Shown here: positions 12,891 to 24,500 of the stretch, in pieces | How positions within the stretch are numbered: position 1 is the stretch's first letter | How the letters are laid out: each line of letters begins with the position of its first letter | Program-made: the position numbers and the translations under genes | From: Gorsachius magnificus | Taxonomy: Eukaryota; Chordata; Aves; Pelecaniformes; Ardeidae | DNA: 64,000 nt | Direction: 5' to 3' | Assembly (NCBI GenBank): GCA_034008185.1 | Contig: CM067084.1 | Location: forward strand, 62,262,599-62,326,598 | The notes under the pieces: model-generated | Seen by the model: the letters and a program-made list of their open reading frames with translations, nothing else | The model's database searches: none | What the model was told of the DNA's origin: nothing

Positions 12891-15800
12891 CAAATAAACT
12901 CACAGCTTGATTCAGATTCTGACTGAGACAAGGTTTGTTTTTTACATCTACTGAAAATACTCTGGTTAAAAAAAAAAAAATGTATTCACTTTAGCTAGTT
13001 CCCCTATATACAAAAAGAACTTTAAAAATTATGTAGGAAAGATAGAGGATATAAGAGAATCTGGTTTTCATGCTCATTATATATGACCCAGGGCCAATGA
13101 CTAAGAGTCATGAGACTTTTCCACAGACTTTTATTACCAGTTAGTTTCCTACTGAGCAATGTGTTAAGAATAAAATGCCTGGATCACTGGAAAATGGTAA
13201 AATGCAATGGTCTAGCTGGTTAGCTGCACCAGAAGTCTGCCATATACTAGCAAGCTTTACTATACCTGCAGCAGTCATTCCTGCACACCATGCCCACAGT
13301 TCACCTATGCTATATCCAGCAAGTCACTTGAAATAAATAAGAAAAAAAAAAATCTTATTCTCTGCTCCTTGATGCATATATACACCATAACACATATCCT
13401 CAAACCTACAGCACCAAATCTCCTGCACCTACTCTGCATTTCCTTTTTTTGTTACTCGCATATTAAAATAGACAGTAGACCTGTGTCGGATCTGCTCAAG
13501 CTCCTCCAGACGTGTTTCTGTCACTTCATATAATGGATACAACATAAGTTAAAATTCTCATTAAAACTTTAGCCTTCTTAACTGCTTCTGTCTGCATCTA
13601 ATTTACAACTAGTTCTCCCTAGTCACATGTTCTATAACACCTTCTTAGTGCTAATTTGCCGTTTGAAAAATCACCAAACCTGATGCACTCACTAGTGCAT
13701 ATGATGATTAATATTGGGAAGACAATCTTTTATATCATGAAAACTTGCTACATACAAATTCCTGTTGTATAATTTAATATATATTTATACACTGCTAAGT
13801 TTAATATACACGTTTCTGTTACAAGGGCATTTCCTTTTCCTTCAGTACTCGAAAGATTATTTTTTGCAGTTTCAGAGGCACTGAAAGAAAAATAACGTTT
13901 TGGTGGTGGTTTGGGGTTTCCTAAAAACACATTTCCTTCTGATTTGGGGTTTTTTCACAGCATAGAGATTGTCCTGTGGAACATGGCTAACCACCTGCTT
14001 TCAACACCAACTGCCATTGCTACATTTATTATCTTAGATCTTTCAGTAGCATTTGACATCGGTTGACATTGCTCATCATGGGATTCTCCTGGAGCATCTG
14101 GAATCTTGTGTTGGCCTAAAAATCATTACTCTACACTGTCCAAAGCAGTCAGTTTTAATCTTTCTAATTTATATGTCTTCAGTGCAGTGGGCTTTACTGA
14201 TAGGCTCATTTTTTGTCCCCGGGCTCCTGAAGTCTGCATACTGCTCTTGGCCATAGCATTTAAGTAGCAGGGCATTTGCTAGAGCAATTAATTAAACAGT
14301 GGCATCCTAAAAGTGTTCACTAAAGAATGATAAAAAATAAAATTTTAAAATTATAGTAAAATTCATATTCTGCAGCATATGAAGTCATGGATTCATGGAC
14401 ATAGCAGCAGAAGAATTTCTTGGTAGCAAGTCCTTCAGTGAATATAATATACTTTATTATTATTATTTTCTCTCTATTCAGAGTTTAATCATTTTTTATT
14501 CAATGTATTTTTTATAATAACTATCAAAATAATGGTGTTTAGAATGGGAGATGAAGTATGTTCTTTGTTCAGTAACTGCAATGAGTAATTTGACCATACA
14601 TCTCAGGATAGTGAGTTACTAATTTTTTTTTTTTAAATAATTAAGAATTCTTTTGTGAAGAACAGAAAGCAGTAAATATCAGATACTCCCCTTTGCACAT
14701 ACATCCCCTATGCAGATATAAACACTAGTATTATTATGAACTACTGCTTACCAAGCACTCCAGACAGCAAAGGCACTGCTTCTTTAAACAATAACTGGGC
14801 ATTGATCTGGCCAAATCAGCTAGCTTTGATTCCTTTTTGTCATTGTCACTAAATTCTGCTTTGGAGATTTAAGCTTTGTGCCTCTGAGCTGGGTTTCAAA
14901 CCATACCTTTCAGTAGTATTACTGACACAAGATGTTGCTGCAGGAATGGATGAGAATTTGGATTGGAAGCTTTTCATAATGTCTATCTATTTAACAGACA
15001 CATTGCTTGAGAGTGATGTTAAGAGTGAGGAACCAGCAAGAAAGAATAGGGTACTGGGATGGGAGGAAGCGAGAAGAGGCAAATAGATTTTCAAGCAGAA
15101 AGACTGGAAGACATGCCAGGATGTCATATGACCAAAAAGCTTGATCAGACTGTCAGACTAAACTGGCACTGCAGAGAAGAGAATCAGTGTTGCCAGTGAG
15201 ACATCAGAATGGTTTCAGAGTCCAGAACTCAGTTCTTCGGTTCTCTCAGTATCTCACGGTTCCTTTTTCTAGACAGTTAAAGCTTCATTCCATCCCCAGC
15301 TGATCTCAGCCTGATGTTTTGTGGTTTTTTTAATTGGAAAGACACTGAGACAGACAAGCAGTATGAAAATTCAGAATTTTTAACCAGATAGCTATTTTGT
15401 GCGTGTGATGGAAATACTGATATCTCTAGAAGCTTAAAGGTCTTGAACCAAAAATAGCAAGCCAGTGATCTGTAAAAACCATGGTTCTGATTTGATGTAA
15501 AAATGCCTGAACACAGGATATGGGAGAACTGAACCATTCCAATTCCAGAAATACAACTTTTTAATACACTGCTTTGCTGGAAAATTACTGTCTACCTCTA
15601 GCACTCTGTGCTGTGTTCCTGAATTTTTTTCACTGACGTGAAAACAGAAAAACTATGGCAGCTATGGATAAGTTCCAACGTCTTGTCTCTGAGCATAAAG
15701 TATCTATAAATCTCTTTATTCTGGTTCTTTTCATAAAAAACTGATCAATTTGGCTTAAAAATAGCAGGCATTGGAGTTTATTCTCTGTTGAGCATCTTCA

Positions 15801-18085
15801 TTACAGTGCCAAGAAATGCTGCTGAAGTGAATCGACTCTGTCCATACGAAGCTCAGTTTTTGCTCTTGATTGCATAACAGATTGATTATTATAAATCTCT
15901 GCTTGCTGTTCTTCCTGTTTTTCTGCTGAACAGCAACCAGGTAATTCCAAACGCTACAGCAAAAATGCTGACCTGCAAAAAGCATCCTGGTGTATTAGCC
16001 CTCTTTTTAATACCTTGTATTGGCTTCTACCCAAGGGTCTGATTAATGTCATACAACACCATCATCCACCACAAACACATCTATGGCTCTGGATTTGGTA
16101 GCAAAATAAACTTTCTTTTTTTTTTTTTAATGTTTCTTGCCAAGCTAAGAGATTTGATGATGTAGTTCACCACTCCTGATTATTCTGTAATTCCAGCTGA
16201 TTGTTGATTTCTCTATTTCAGAAGTTAGATACTGCAAGGGCTTTTTACCATCATATTATTCACCTTTGCAGCTCAGCTCCTTCTGACATCAGGAAGATGG
16301 ATGCAATAAGCAACTTTAATGCTAAGTTTAATTCATTCTGCCTGAAACAGTTTTTAATTAGATATCATTTGAGATTTTTTTGTAATTACTTCTTGGCGCT
16401 TCTGGTCACTGAACTCTGTAACATGCCCTAGTATGATAATGAGAAGTATGCCTTAGCAGTTGAAATGCGCAAAATCCACTCAATATTATTCTTAGAGTCA
16501 GAAGAATTCTATCATTTGCCTTTTGAAAATTATTTTAATAAAGTTTCTTAAAACACTGTAGGGGAAAAAATTAGAATGACCTCTCCAAATCCAGAGATAG
16601 TCTTTTTACACTGCTTTTTTTTTTTTTTTTTTTTTGGGGGGGGGGAGTTGGGGAAGGAGGCCCTAAAGTGATATTCAGATGACAGAGTAAAATCTTTTAT
16701 TTTATGCAGAAGAAGCTGAAGTCAAAGGATAGAATTAGTGGAGATTAAACTAACCATGAAAATAAAAAAGTAGTACAAAACCAGCCTCCCCTAAAAAAGT
16801 TGTAAAGAAGTCCTTTCTGCCTATTTCGCTAAATTTCATGCATTCCAGAAACACAGCTCATACAGTTCTCTCTTGTCTAGGACCATCTCTGCACAATTTC
16901 TGTACATTTTTTTCTTACAATTACGTTTGTGGAAATTGTAGTACCATACAATGAAGTTAGAGGGCAAGAAGATGGGGGGTTAATAACTACTAAGCCAAAC
17001 TTGTCATTTTTGGTACTGAGTCTACCAACAAGATCTATTGTTGATGACAAGCACCTTACCTTCACTAGCAATGTTGGGTAACTGAAACCAGAGATTCCAT
17101 AATGGAAGTAAACCCAACATATTATATGGTTACTGTCACTAAGACTTCATTCTAGTAGTTCATTAGAACTTCAGAAGGTAAAGAAAAATGCTGCTGTCAG
17201 GCACCCAGAGCTCTCTATGATAAAATATTAACTCTCCATCATATTCCAGTTCATGCATTCATATACTATTTTGGTGCAGATGCTCTGAAAGCAATGAGAG
17301 AACATTATATTTGCACAGAAATTATCCAGATCAGGAAGAAGGACTACAGCATTAAATAGGTCTTCTCCATCCCTGAATTCTATGACTCAGATATAAAACC
17401 TGTCCTACAGTGTTGCTCATCCCTGTTCACACCATTATGTATAGGAATAAACAGGTATTCAGTGAAAACCAGAGGATGGAAAGAGATACTGTTGTAGTCA
17501 CTTACAGAAAAGGGGAAAGCAGTGCTTTCCTGGAAATGTTTGTTTCAACCCTGTTACGATATCCTTTAGTGTTACCCTTAGGTATAAATTTTATGAGCAC
17601 ACTGTGTGCCATTGACACCAGCTGGAATATAATCAGAAGTATGAAAGTCACTTATATAAGGCATACCACAATGATAGGGCATATGGTCACCCTGTAAACT
17701 CTCATATTTCAGATGCAAATTTTCTATCTCCCAGGAATGATTGTAAAGCTATGATCAAGGCATCAAGCAGTTAAATGCTTTGGCCAAGACCAGCAAAATT
17801 TTGTGCCAGAAAAGAGATTAGAGAAAAAAAAGATTCATTTTAACGTAAAGACACTAAGAAAGGCAAATCAATCTTCCTTGTCCAATAAGCATCACACACA
17901 CAAAAGGAGTACTTGGTCTGTAACAATTCTCATTCAACAGCAGAAAAGAAGTTGTTTCAATAAGTGCAGAGAAAGCATTTTCAGTGCGAATTTATATAAG
18001 GTTATCTTCCCATTGACCTCAATGGCATTGGATCAGACCTTCAGTTGACATTGCCATTTTCTGGTTCATTCTCAAAAGTCTTCTG
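12891..18085. other. AT-rich single-copy-like DNA, no gene recognised
   Basis: No host exon is recognisable. A short TTA microsatellite lies near 14,452-14,468. A T21 tract joined to G10 lies at 16,615-16,645 and is listed separately. Scattered 60-95 codon frames have no domain, no repeat structure and no splice context. Confidence 0.6.
16615..16645. repeat. T21-G10 homopolymer junction
   Basis: An uninterrupted run of 21 T (16,615-16,635) is followed directly by 10 G (16,636-16,645), then AGTTGGGG and further G-rich sequence. Low-complexity sequence; both run lengths are likely to vary between individuals and sequencing reads. Confidence 0.9.
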
Positions 18086-18170
18086 TATCTGGGTGAATTA
18101 CTTAGTCCTCTAAGTCACTCATCCCAGTTTCCTTGCCAGCCACGTAAGATGATAACTGAAGCCTTGGGAT
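18086..18170 (+). repeat. ancient MIR-like SINE relic
   Basis: Order and wording follow the forward MIR 3' half: 'gggtgaattacttagtcctct' corresponds to the conserved '...gcaagttacttaacctctct', 'cccagtttcc' to 'ctcagtttcc', and 'gtaagatgataa' to 'gtaaaatggggataa'. The relic is short and strongly diverged, so the family call is moderate and the ends are approximate. Confidence 0.4.
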
Positions 18171-18259
18171 GCTATCTGTTATTAAAAATACAGGAGAAAT
18201 GCAGAGTTACTTTAACTGATCAAAAACAAATTGCCATATTTATGTAAAAACCAATATAG

Positions 18260-18560
18260 ATATTTCTAATTAAACTTGTCATCAGAAGAAGCAGCTGATA
18301 ATTATGGTAGCAACAGCAGTTTAATTGACATGAGAGCTTAATATCTTTGTTTGATTTCATACTACTGACAACAAATTGAAAAAAATGAAAGAACCAACAT
18401 CAGGCATTTTGTTGGAATTGATTAACATTTAGATATGATCAATCCAAGACATGAAGCATCATTAATCCCAGTAGTGACCCGTAGTTATGTTGCTCAATTG
18501 CTCACAGATCCACAAACCTTGTAGCTGAATTAATAACATTAATTTTATCCTTTCCAACAC
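18260..18560. promoter_or_regulatory. candidate conserved non-coding element
   Basis: A repeat-free block with many homeodomain-type sites: TAATTA at 18,267-18,272, TTAATTGAC at 18,321-18,329, and a TAATCC (OTX/PITX-type) word at 18,463-18,468. No open frame of note. The regulatory role is inferred from motif clustering alone. Confidence 0.2.
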
Positions 18561-20084
18561 TGGCTAACTACAACAACTGTATGTTATTAACAGCAGCATA
18601 AATAAAACCAGTGACACAACTGTCTTGACACAGTGCAAAAACATTTATGCTCACTTTATATGGCATAGTAAGCCAATGCTTTGGTCTCCTGTAGATCAAC
18701 TGCATAAGTGTCTCTCATTTGAGAAAACAACTGTCAAGGAACAATTGCAGTTAAGACGTTTTCACACTTGAACTCAGTTATATAGTTAGGTTTCTGACAA
18801 ATTTAAAAGCAGAGTCCTACATTTCTTTCCACTGTTCTCAAAGCAAATAATCTATTAATCTTTTACCATATGGTTGCTAGAGATGGATTACTCACAATCT
18901 TTCCCATGAAAGTCATATTTGGAAATTCACAGCCAAAGCATTTTGTTTACTCAGAAGGGAGCATCCTCAAAGACACTAATATTTCAGGAAGACATTACTT
19001 TTGATTATATAATACCAAGGCACAGTATTAGTCACATATTTTTCTACAAAATTCCAGTTGCAGACAACTAGTTCATGATAAAAAACTTAAACAAAAACCA
19101 ACCACCACTACAGCAACCATGCACGAGCCATGCAAGTTTGTCCTGGCTCGAGAATCCTAAGAGCTCTCTCCATTAAACTACACTTTCTAAGATGACACTG
19201 AGAAAGTATTGAAGCATTTAAAATGCAGACTGAGCAGTCACAGATAAAGACATAAGGAAGATAATTATTTTATAAGAAGTTAAAAGGAAACCAAAACCAA
19301 GCATCTAAAAGACTTTGGTATCCTGGCCTCACCAAAACGCTCTCAGGTTTTGCTATTCTCTCTAAATAACTCATTTTCCATTCTAGTAAAAACTGTCAGG
19401 CCCTGAAATGATAAAATCTGGGAAGTTGTCTCTGACATAGTCTGTCATTCTTGATAGTTTGGGAAATAAAAAGGAGGTTTAATATAGGTCATCTTCAAAT
19501 GTCTTGAAATTATATCCTAGCTCCACTGAATCCAATCACCCTAAGAGCATTAAGGTACTTCAGAATCCCAAATTAATTTGATGCAACAACCACTCAGCTC
19601 CTGTCCTAGTACTTTCTGTTTGCTAGGCACAACAAATGACAATTCAGATAGGGCAAAGATAAGGAACAATACATAATGTGCTTTTAGATAAATTATTTTA
19701 TTGCCTACAGCATCAGTATACTCAGACTTCTGAGCAGAAACAAAAAGTCACACTTTATATTTACAGGAAACACAAGATGCATTATATGGTGTGTATGCGA
19801 TTCCCACTTTGTAAAGACATTATTGTGATTTCATTTAACCTTAGAAATGACCATTGCTGCTATTAAACATGCACTCTTTTACAGTCTGTAAAAAAGTTAT
19901 TATTTCACAGCTACTGGTACTTTCCTTTTTACCCCTCACTAGTCAAAAATCTTATATACTTGTAGAGCTCATCTTGAGAATACAAGCAACTCCCCTGAAG
20001 TATCTGTCATTAAGGGCTACAAAGCATGAACAATTGGATGCAGATTACCTTGTCTATCCACGAAGCTTACACATCCCCATTACC
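18561..20084. other. AT-rich single-copy-like DNA, no gene recognised
   Basis: I see no repeat, exon or RNA gene. The 144-codon frame that begins at 19,854 runs into the SINE relic downstream and is not considered a gene. Confidence 0.55.
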
Positions 20085-20245
20085 ATGGTGCCTGAGCACT
20101 TCAAAATCTTAAATGCACTTATTCTCATAAAACAAGAGAAGCGCTACCATCAGCATTTTCTAGAAAGGGAAGAGAGGCACAGAAAGTCTATGGGACTTCC
20201 CGGGAAGTCAGTGACTGAGGCTAGCACTCAGACTAGTGGATTCAC
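20085..20245 (-). repeat. ancient amniote MIR-like SINE relic
   Basis: The text 'gcctgagcacttcaaaatctta' through 'agaggcacagaaagtct' and 'gggaagtcagtgactgag' follows, piece by piece, a well-known amniote MIR-type repeat in reverse orientation (its standard wording includes '...ctgaggcacagagagactaagtgacttgcccaagg...'). All diagnostic blocks occur in the right order over about 160 bp, which makes coincidence unlikely. It underlies the second half of the 144-codon chance frame ending at 20,288. Confidence 0.6.
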
Positions 20246-21417
20246 CTCTCTGTTGTATTATTTTGCCCCAAGCAAAGTATTCGGATAGAAACAGCCTATA
20301 TATAAAGTTCTCTGACACATTAATATGTGTATGTGCATGTGCAATGCAGAGAGCCTAGAGAAATCGTGCCCTGACCTAGTTAGGGGCTCCAGATGCTTCT
20401 GTAGGCTAAATAATTATGATAGCAATTATGTTAATTTAGAATAAAGTTACTGAAGCCAATCAAGTTATTCCAGCATTACAACAATCCGAGATGAGAATTG
20501 AGCACTGAGTGACACATCCACTAATGGTTTTGGACCTTTTTAGAGTCTTCATAGCCCACATAATGCATTCAATTGCCTCCTTAAATCTAAAGTGTGTCCA
20601 GAGTAACAGCAAAGTGCTGTCCAAGCAGAAAGCCTCTCTTGTTCAATAAACACTGTCCTCTGAAGTACTGGTATTACTAGAGGAGAAAAGCTTCTTTAAG
20701 CTTTCTTCTGTTATCTCAAATGTTCTAGAACTGTGTAAAATTGTTTAGAGGTTATAGCGGCATTTCTGCTTTTACAGCTCATTTAACTATGCAATTAGAC
20801 ATTACAATAGATATGGAAGATTTAAAATTAGATATGCTTATCTTCAGTGCATGGGTCAGTACTTTTGACTTTAAAACAAATTATCATTTTGTTTCTCATC
20901 CCCCTCCCCTCTCTGTCACAAAATGAGGGTGTTTATCTTAGCTCAGCAATTCTCATGACTTCCATCAGATGGTAGGAGGCAGAGGGATAAGTTTTCTAGA
21001 TTTAAAAATAAAGTGTTTCTGTAAAGCAATTGCAAAATAGCCAGACCAGTTAATGCGTTTTGTAAACGTGGGGGGAAATGTGTACGAATACAAAATTTCC
21101 ACGATAGGAAGGTGAACAGGCTGTCCAATGACTGGTAATTCAGTGCTGGAAATTACATCACCCTGAACAGATATACAATATTACATTTCTATTTAAAATG
21201 GAGAAACTGAATGTCAGCGCAGTGGGGGACAAAGTAGCAGAGGAATATTGCATCTTTAATAGGATTTTGAATTAAAATATGCTGAGCAAAACTGCTTAAA
21301 ATTGTATCTGAATAACAAACAGATAACGTTTTCATTTAAGAAACAAACCAGCTGCTGGATCAACACGTAGCTATAAAACCCATTTTTTTATGAAGAGGAT
21401 GAGAAAATATACCCTGG
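20246..21417. other. AT-rich single-copy-like DNA, no gene recognised
   Basis: No gene, repeat or RNA recognised. The 60-residue frames on either strand near 20,741-21,128 have no supporting signal. Confidence 0.55.
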
Positions 21418-21567
21418 AGATAGAAATGAGAAGTGAAATCTCAGCCATGTGGCCTTCTTCAGGCTATGGAAGGGAAAATATAACAAGGTTAACTTTGTTC
21501 TTTTTTGTCTGCAGCCCAAAGAAAGTCTCAAAGCCACAATGTCACTTCTCATCACAGTTTCTATTTC
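21418..21567. repeat. imperfect palindrome (about 70-bp arms)
   Basis: The two halves are reverse complements of each other with mismatches. The centre is GTTAAC at 21,488-21,493 inside AACAAGGTTAACTTTGTT. TGAGAAGTGA at 21,427-21,436 pairs with TCACTTCTCA at 21,542-21,551. TAGAAA at 21,421-21,426 pairs with TTTCTA at 21,558-21,563. Between these, about 17 of 29 positions agree in a gap-free alignment by eye, and many mismatches are transitions that would still allow G-U pairs in RNA. The layout suits a decayed MITE (a short non-autonomous DNA transposon) or a long transcribed hairpin. I found no obvious target-site duplication. Confidence 0.55.
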
Positions 21568-24500
21568 TAACACAGAAGAGGGAGGTTTGGGGGTAGAGAG
21601 AGGAGAGGTTTAAGCTTTTTTTTTTTTTTCATTTTCTTTCAATCTCAGAATAACATTACTTGTATTTAATGTTCTACATAATCTTGGAGTATTTTATGTG
21701 AGAAATTATGTATATTAGTAAATGAGAATAGTGTCACAGGCTACAGAATATCCACATTTCTGGCAGATTAAGACAACTACTGAATCCAAAAAGAGTATTT
21801 CCAGTGACCAATACCAAGTATGACTGAAACAGAATGGAATAGATCTTTCATTCACTTGAGGCTTTGTCTAGGACACATTGAAATCAATAGAAATTGACTT
21901 CTTTTTATTTCAATGGGTGTGAGATCAGTTATTTATCTCTTAATCTCAGCAGTTTCCAATGATGTGTATGTCAATAATGAACCCTTTACCCTCATTGATA
22001 TTGAGGCACCATTAGAAACATAATCTTTTCTACAAAAAAAAAAAAAAAAAAAATCGAAAAAACCCAATCCCTAAAGCATCCCTTGTTGTAAAACAACACA
22101 GAAAGCATAGTTTTAGGAGTCCAAACGTTTGAGGAATTAGGCACAGCTTTTCAAACAGCAATGTTTTTTGGATGTCCAGCTAAAGAAAGTAAGGGCTGAA
22201 TTCCCAGCCTTACCAAGGCCTCCTTTGGTATCCTTTGGCAGAGCTGAGTGTCCAGTATCACTGGAAAGACACCTATCAAATGCAAAACCTGGCCCTTTTT
22301 TTGGAAGTATTGCAATAGCTCATGGCTTCTCTCTGAGAGCCTGCTAATTGAGACAACCAGCAGCTGTACAATGAAATACAGATGAGATATACAAACTGCT
22401 TTTTGTCAGACAGGGATCCACCAACTAAGATGGAACATCCTCCCTCAGGGATGATGACCCATATCACCAATGGGGGAAATAAATAAATAGTCAAGCACTA
22501 ATTCATTAATTGAAATGGGCATCTCAAGTCCTGAAACAAATCTCTCAATGTCACTAGTGGGGTTCGCCGGCAGTACAGGCACCTACACAAAGGATTTTAC
22601 TGAAGGCTCAGGATTTTAACTTTTTTTTTTTTTTTTTTTTTTTTAATCTCAGGAAAATCACTGGCATTTTCATGTATTTCCCCACTCCACCAGGCTTTAT
22701 TCTCAGGAATTTAAGTTATTTTCACAACCATGCTTAACTCCTGAATTAATTTTCTTTTTCATTATTTGATTAGAAGTAGTAGAAATTGTTTTCCCTTAAT
22801 CAGATCTCATTTGAGCTATGGCTAGCAAAGTGGTATGAACTGAAAAAATGGGAAATGCAGACAAAACTCAGGTTTTCCTTATCATTTCCCTTTCCAAGCA
22901 AAATCTCCATGATTTTTTATAACTATTTTTTAATTAAATACTTCAAGTCTGCACCCATTTGGCTGTAACATCATACCATAGGCTGGTAAATAAGTTCAGA
23001 AGAAAAACTTCGTGAACATGCTGAAGGTAAACACATTTTCATGAGCACATTAAACTTTGTCCCGCAGGGTTGCAGAGGCAATGAACACAGAGAGCATTTT
23101 CTTTTAAAGGACTGGTAAAGCTCTTGGTGTTCTTGCTATCAGTGCTCACCTAGTTTAGCTAAGTTATTGAATTAAAATTTAATGAAGGACCAAGTTTTAA
23201 ATTCTGCCCCACTGCACAAAGCTTATAAATACCCTACAACGATACCGCATGGTCATGATAAATTATACATGTAATGGTGCTGAAAGTTATGTAAATTCAA
23301 AAAAACTTTAATAAAGTTACACTCTAACTGACATTGATTGTGTACAATTGCAGACACAAGTTTATCAACTGATTCTGAGCTGCAATAAAAGAGAAATATG
23401 TATTTTCTTCTCTCGTTTATTCCCTGGAAGAATAAACTGAAAATCACCAAATTATCCTCCCTTCACAACTGTCTGAATATTAATTGCAAGCTTGAAGGGC
23501 AACAAAACACATACAGCATCGCCAGGACTAGTAATTAATCTGAAAGTTTCAGACTCTGACATATTGTGTACACAGTGCTGAAGTGATAACCCAGAGAATG
23601 TATTCCTCCTTTGCTGCTGATGGTCTATATCATTCTTGTAGATACATTTAGAATTTAAATTTTTCAGACTACAGACAGAATAAAATGCAGACCTTTAGAA
23701 ATTAACCCTAAGCAAAAAAGTCACTATGGAAAGGAAAATTCAATGGTATTTATAAGTAATTTTGGTGCTTAATTATTAATAAGGAATATTCCTATCTTTT
23801 TTTTTTTTACAAAATTAAACATTGTGTCTCAACCTATTATAGAATAAAATCATGGTTAAACCAGCATGCCCATCGGTCAGTTCTTCAGTGGTTTCACTAT
23901 TATCCTTTACAACTGATTCCAACATAAATGAAATTTGGCAACTCAGAGAGCTCACAGAATGCTGACAAGCAAATTCTCCCACTTTGGGGAAACTTTGCAC
24001 TTGTTATTGCTGCATTTACTGCAGCATCTGTTGGTAAGGATCATTTTTCCTTACTCTGATTATTTGCACTAAGTTTAGTCCTTTACAAGCACACTGTAAA
24101 AGACTGAGGGAGTCTGCTGACATTACTCTCTAAGGAATGGGTTTCCCACAGGGCTAGTAAGAGGCGATGAGGACAGGTACTAAGTATGCCGGTTTTCTCC
24201 AGCCTTTCTAATTTCTTTGGAGAAAAAAGTCTATTCCTGTATAACTGGAAACTAACTTGCCTTCCAAAGCCCAAACTCATGTGTAAATGACGCAGCTACC
24301 TCAAAGCTTGCAGGGAGTCTACAGCAATAGCACTTAAGGCATCAGCTGCACCATATGTGTTGTTGGAAAGGAGATCATTTTACTCATTAGAAAAGATGTA
24401 AAAAGAAAGATGAAGACACAGCATGAGTGTACAACCTAGGTCAGTAACTTCACATTTTGATATGCCTCTAACAGGTACTAGAGGACTTGATACCTGATTG

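Noticed and set aside
12153..12893. Seven overlapping open frames of 70-141 codons on both strands
   Set aside because: They lie wholly in the GC-rich LTR repeat array; the frames follow the repeat period and match no protein family.
19854..20288. 144-codon plus-strand frame
   Set aside because: Its second half is an ancient SINE relic in reverse orientation, and no domain is visible in the first half.
22561..22575. GGGTTCGCCGG resembling a tRNA T-loop
   Set aside because: No matching A-box or cloverleaf could be drawn around it.
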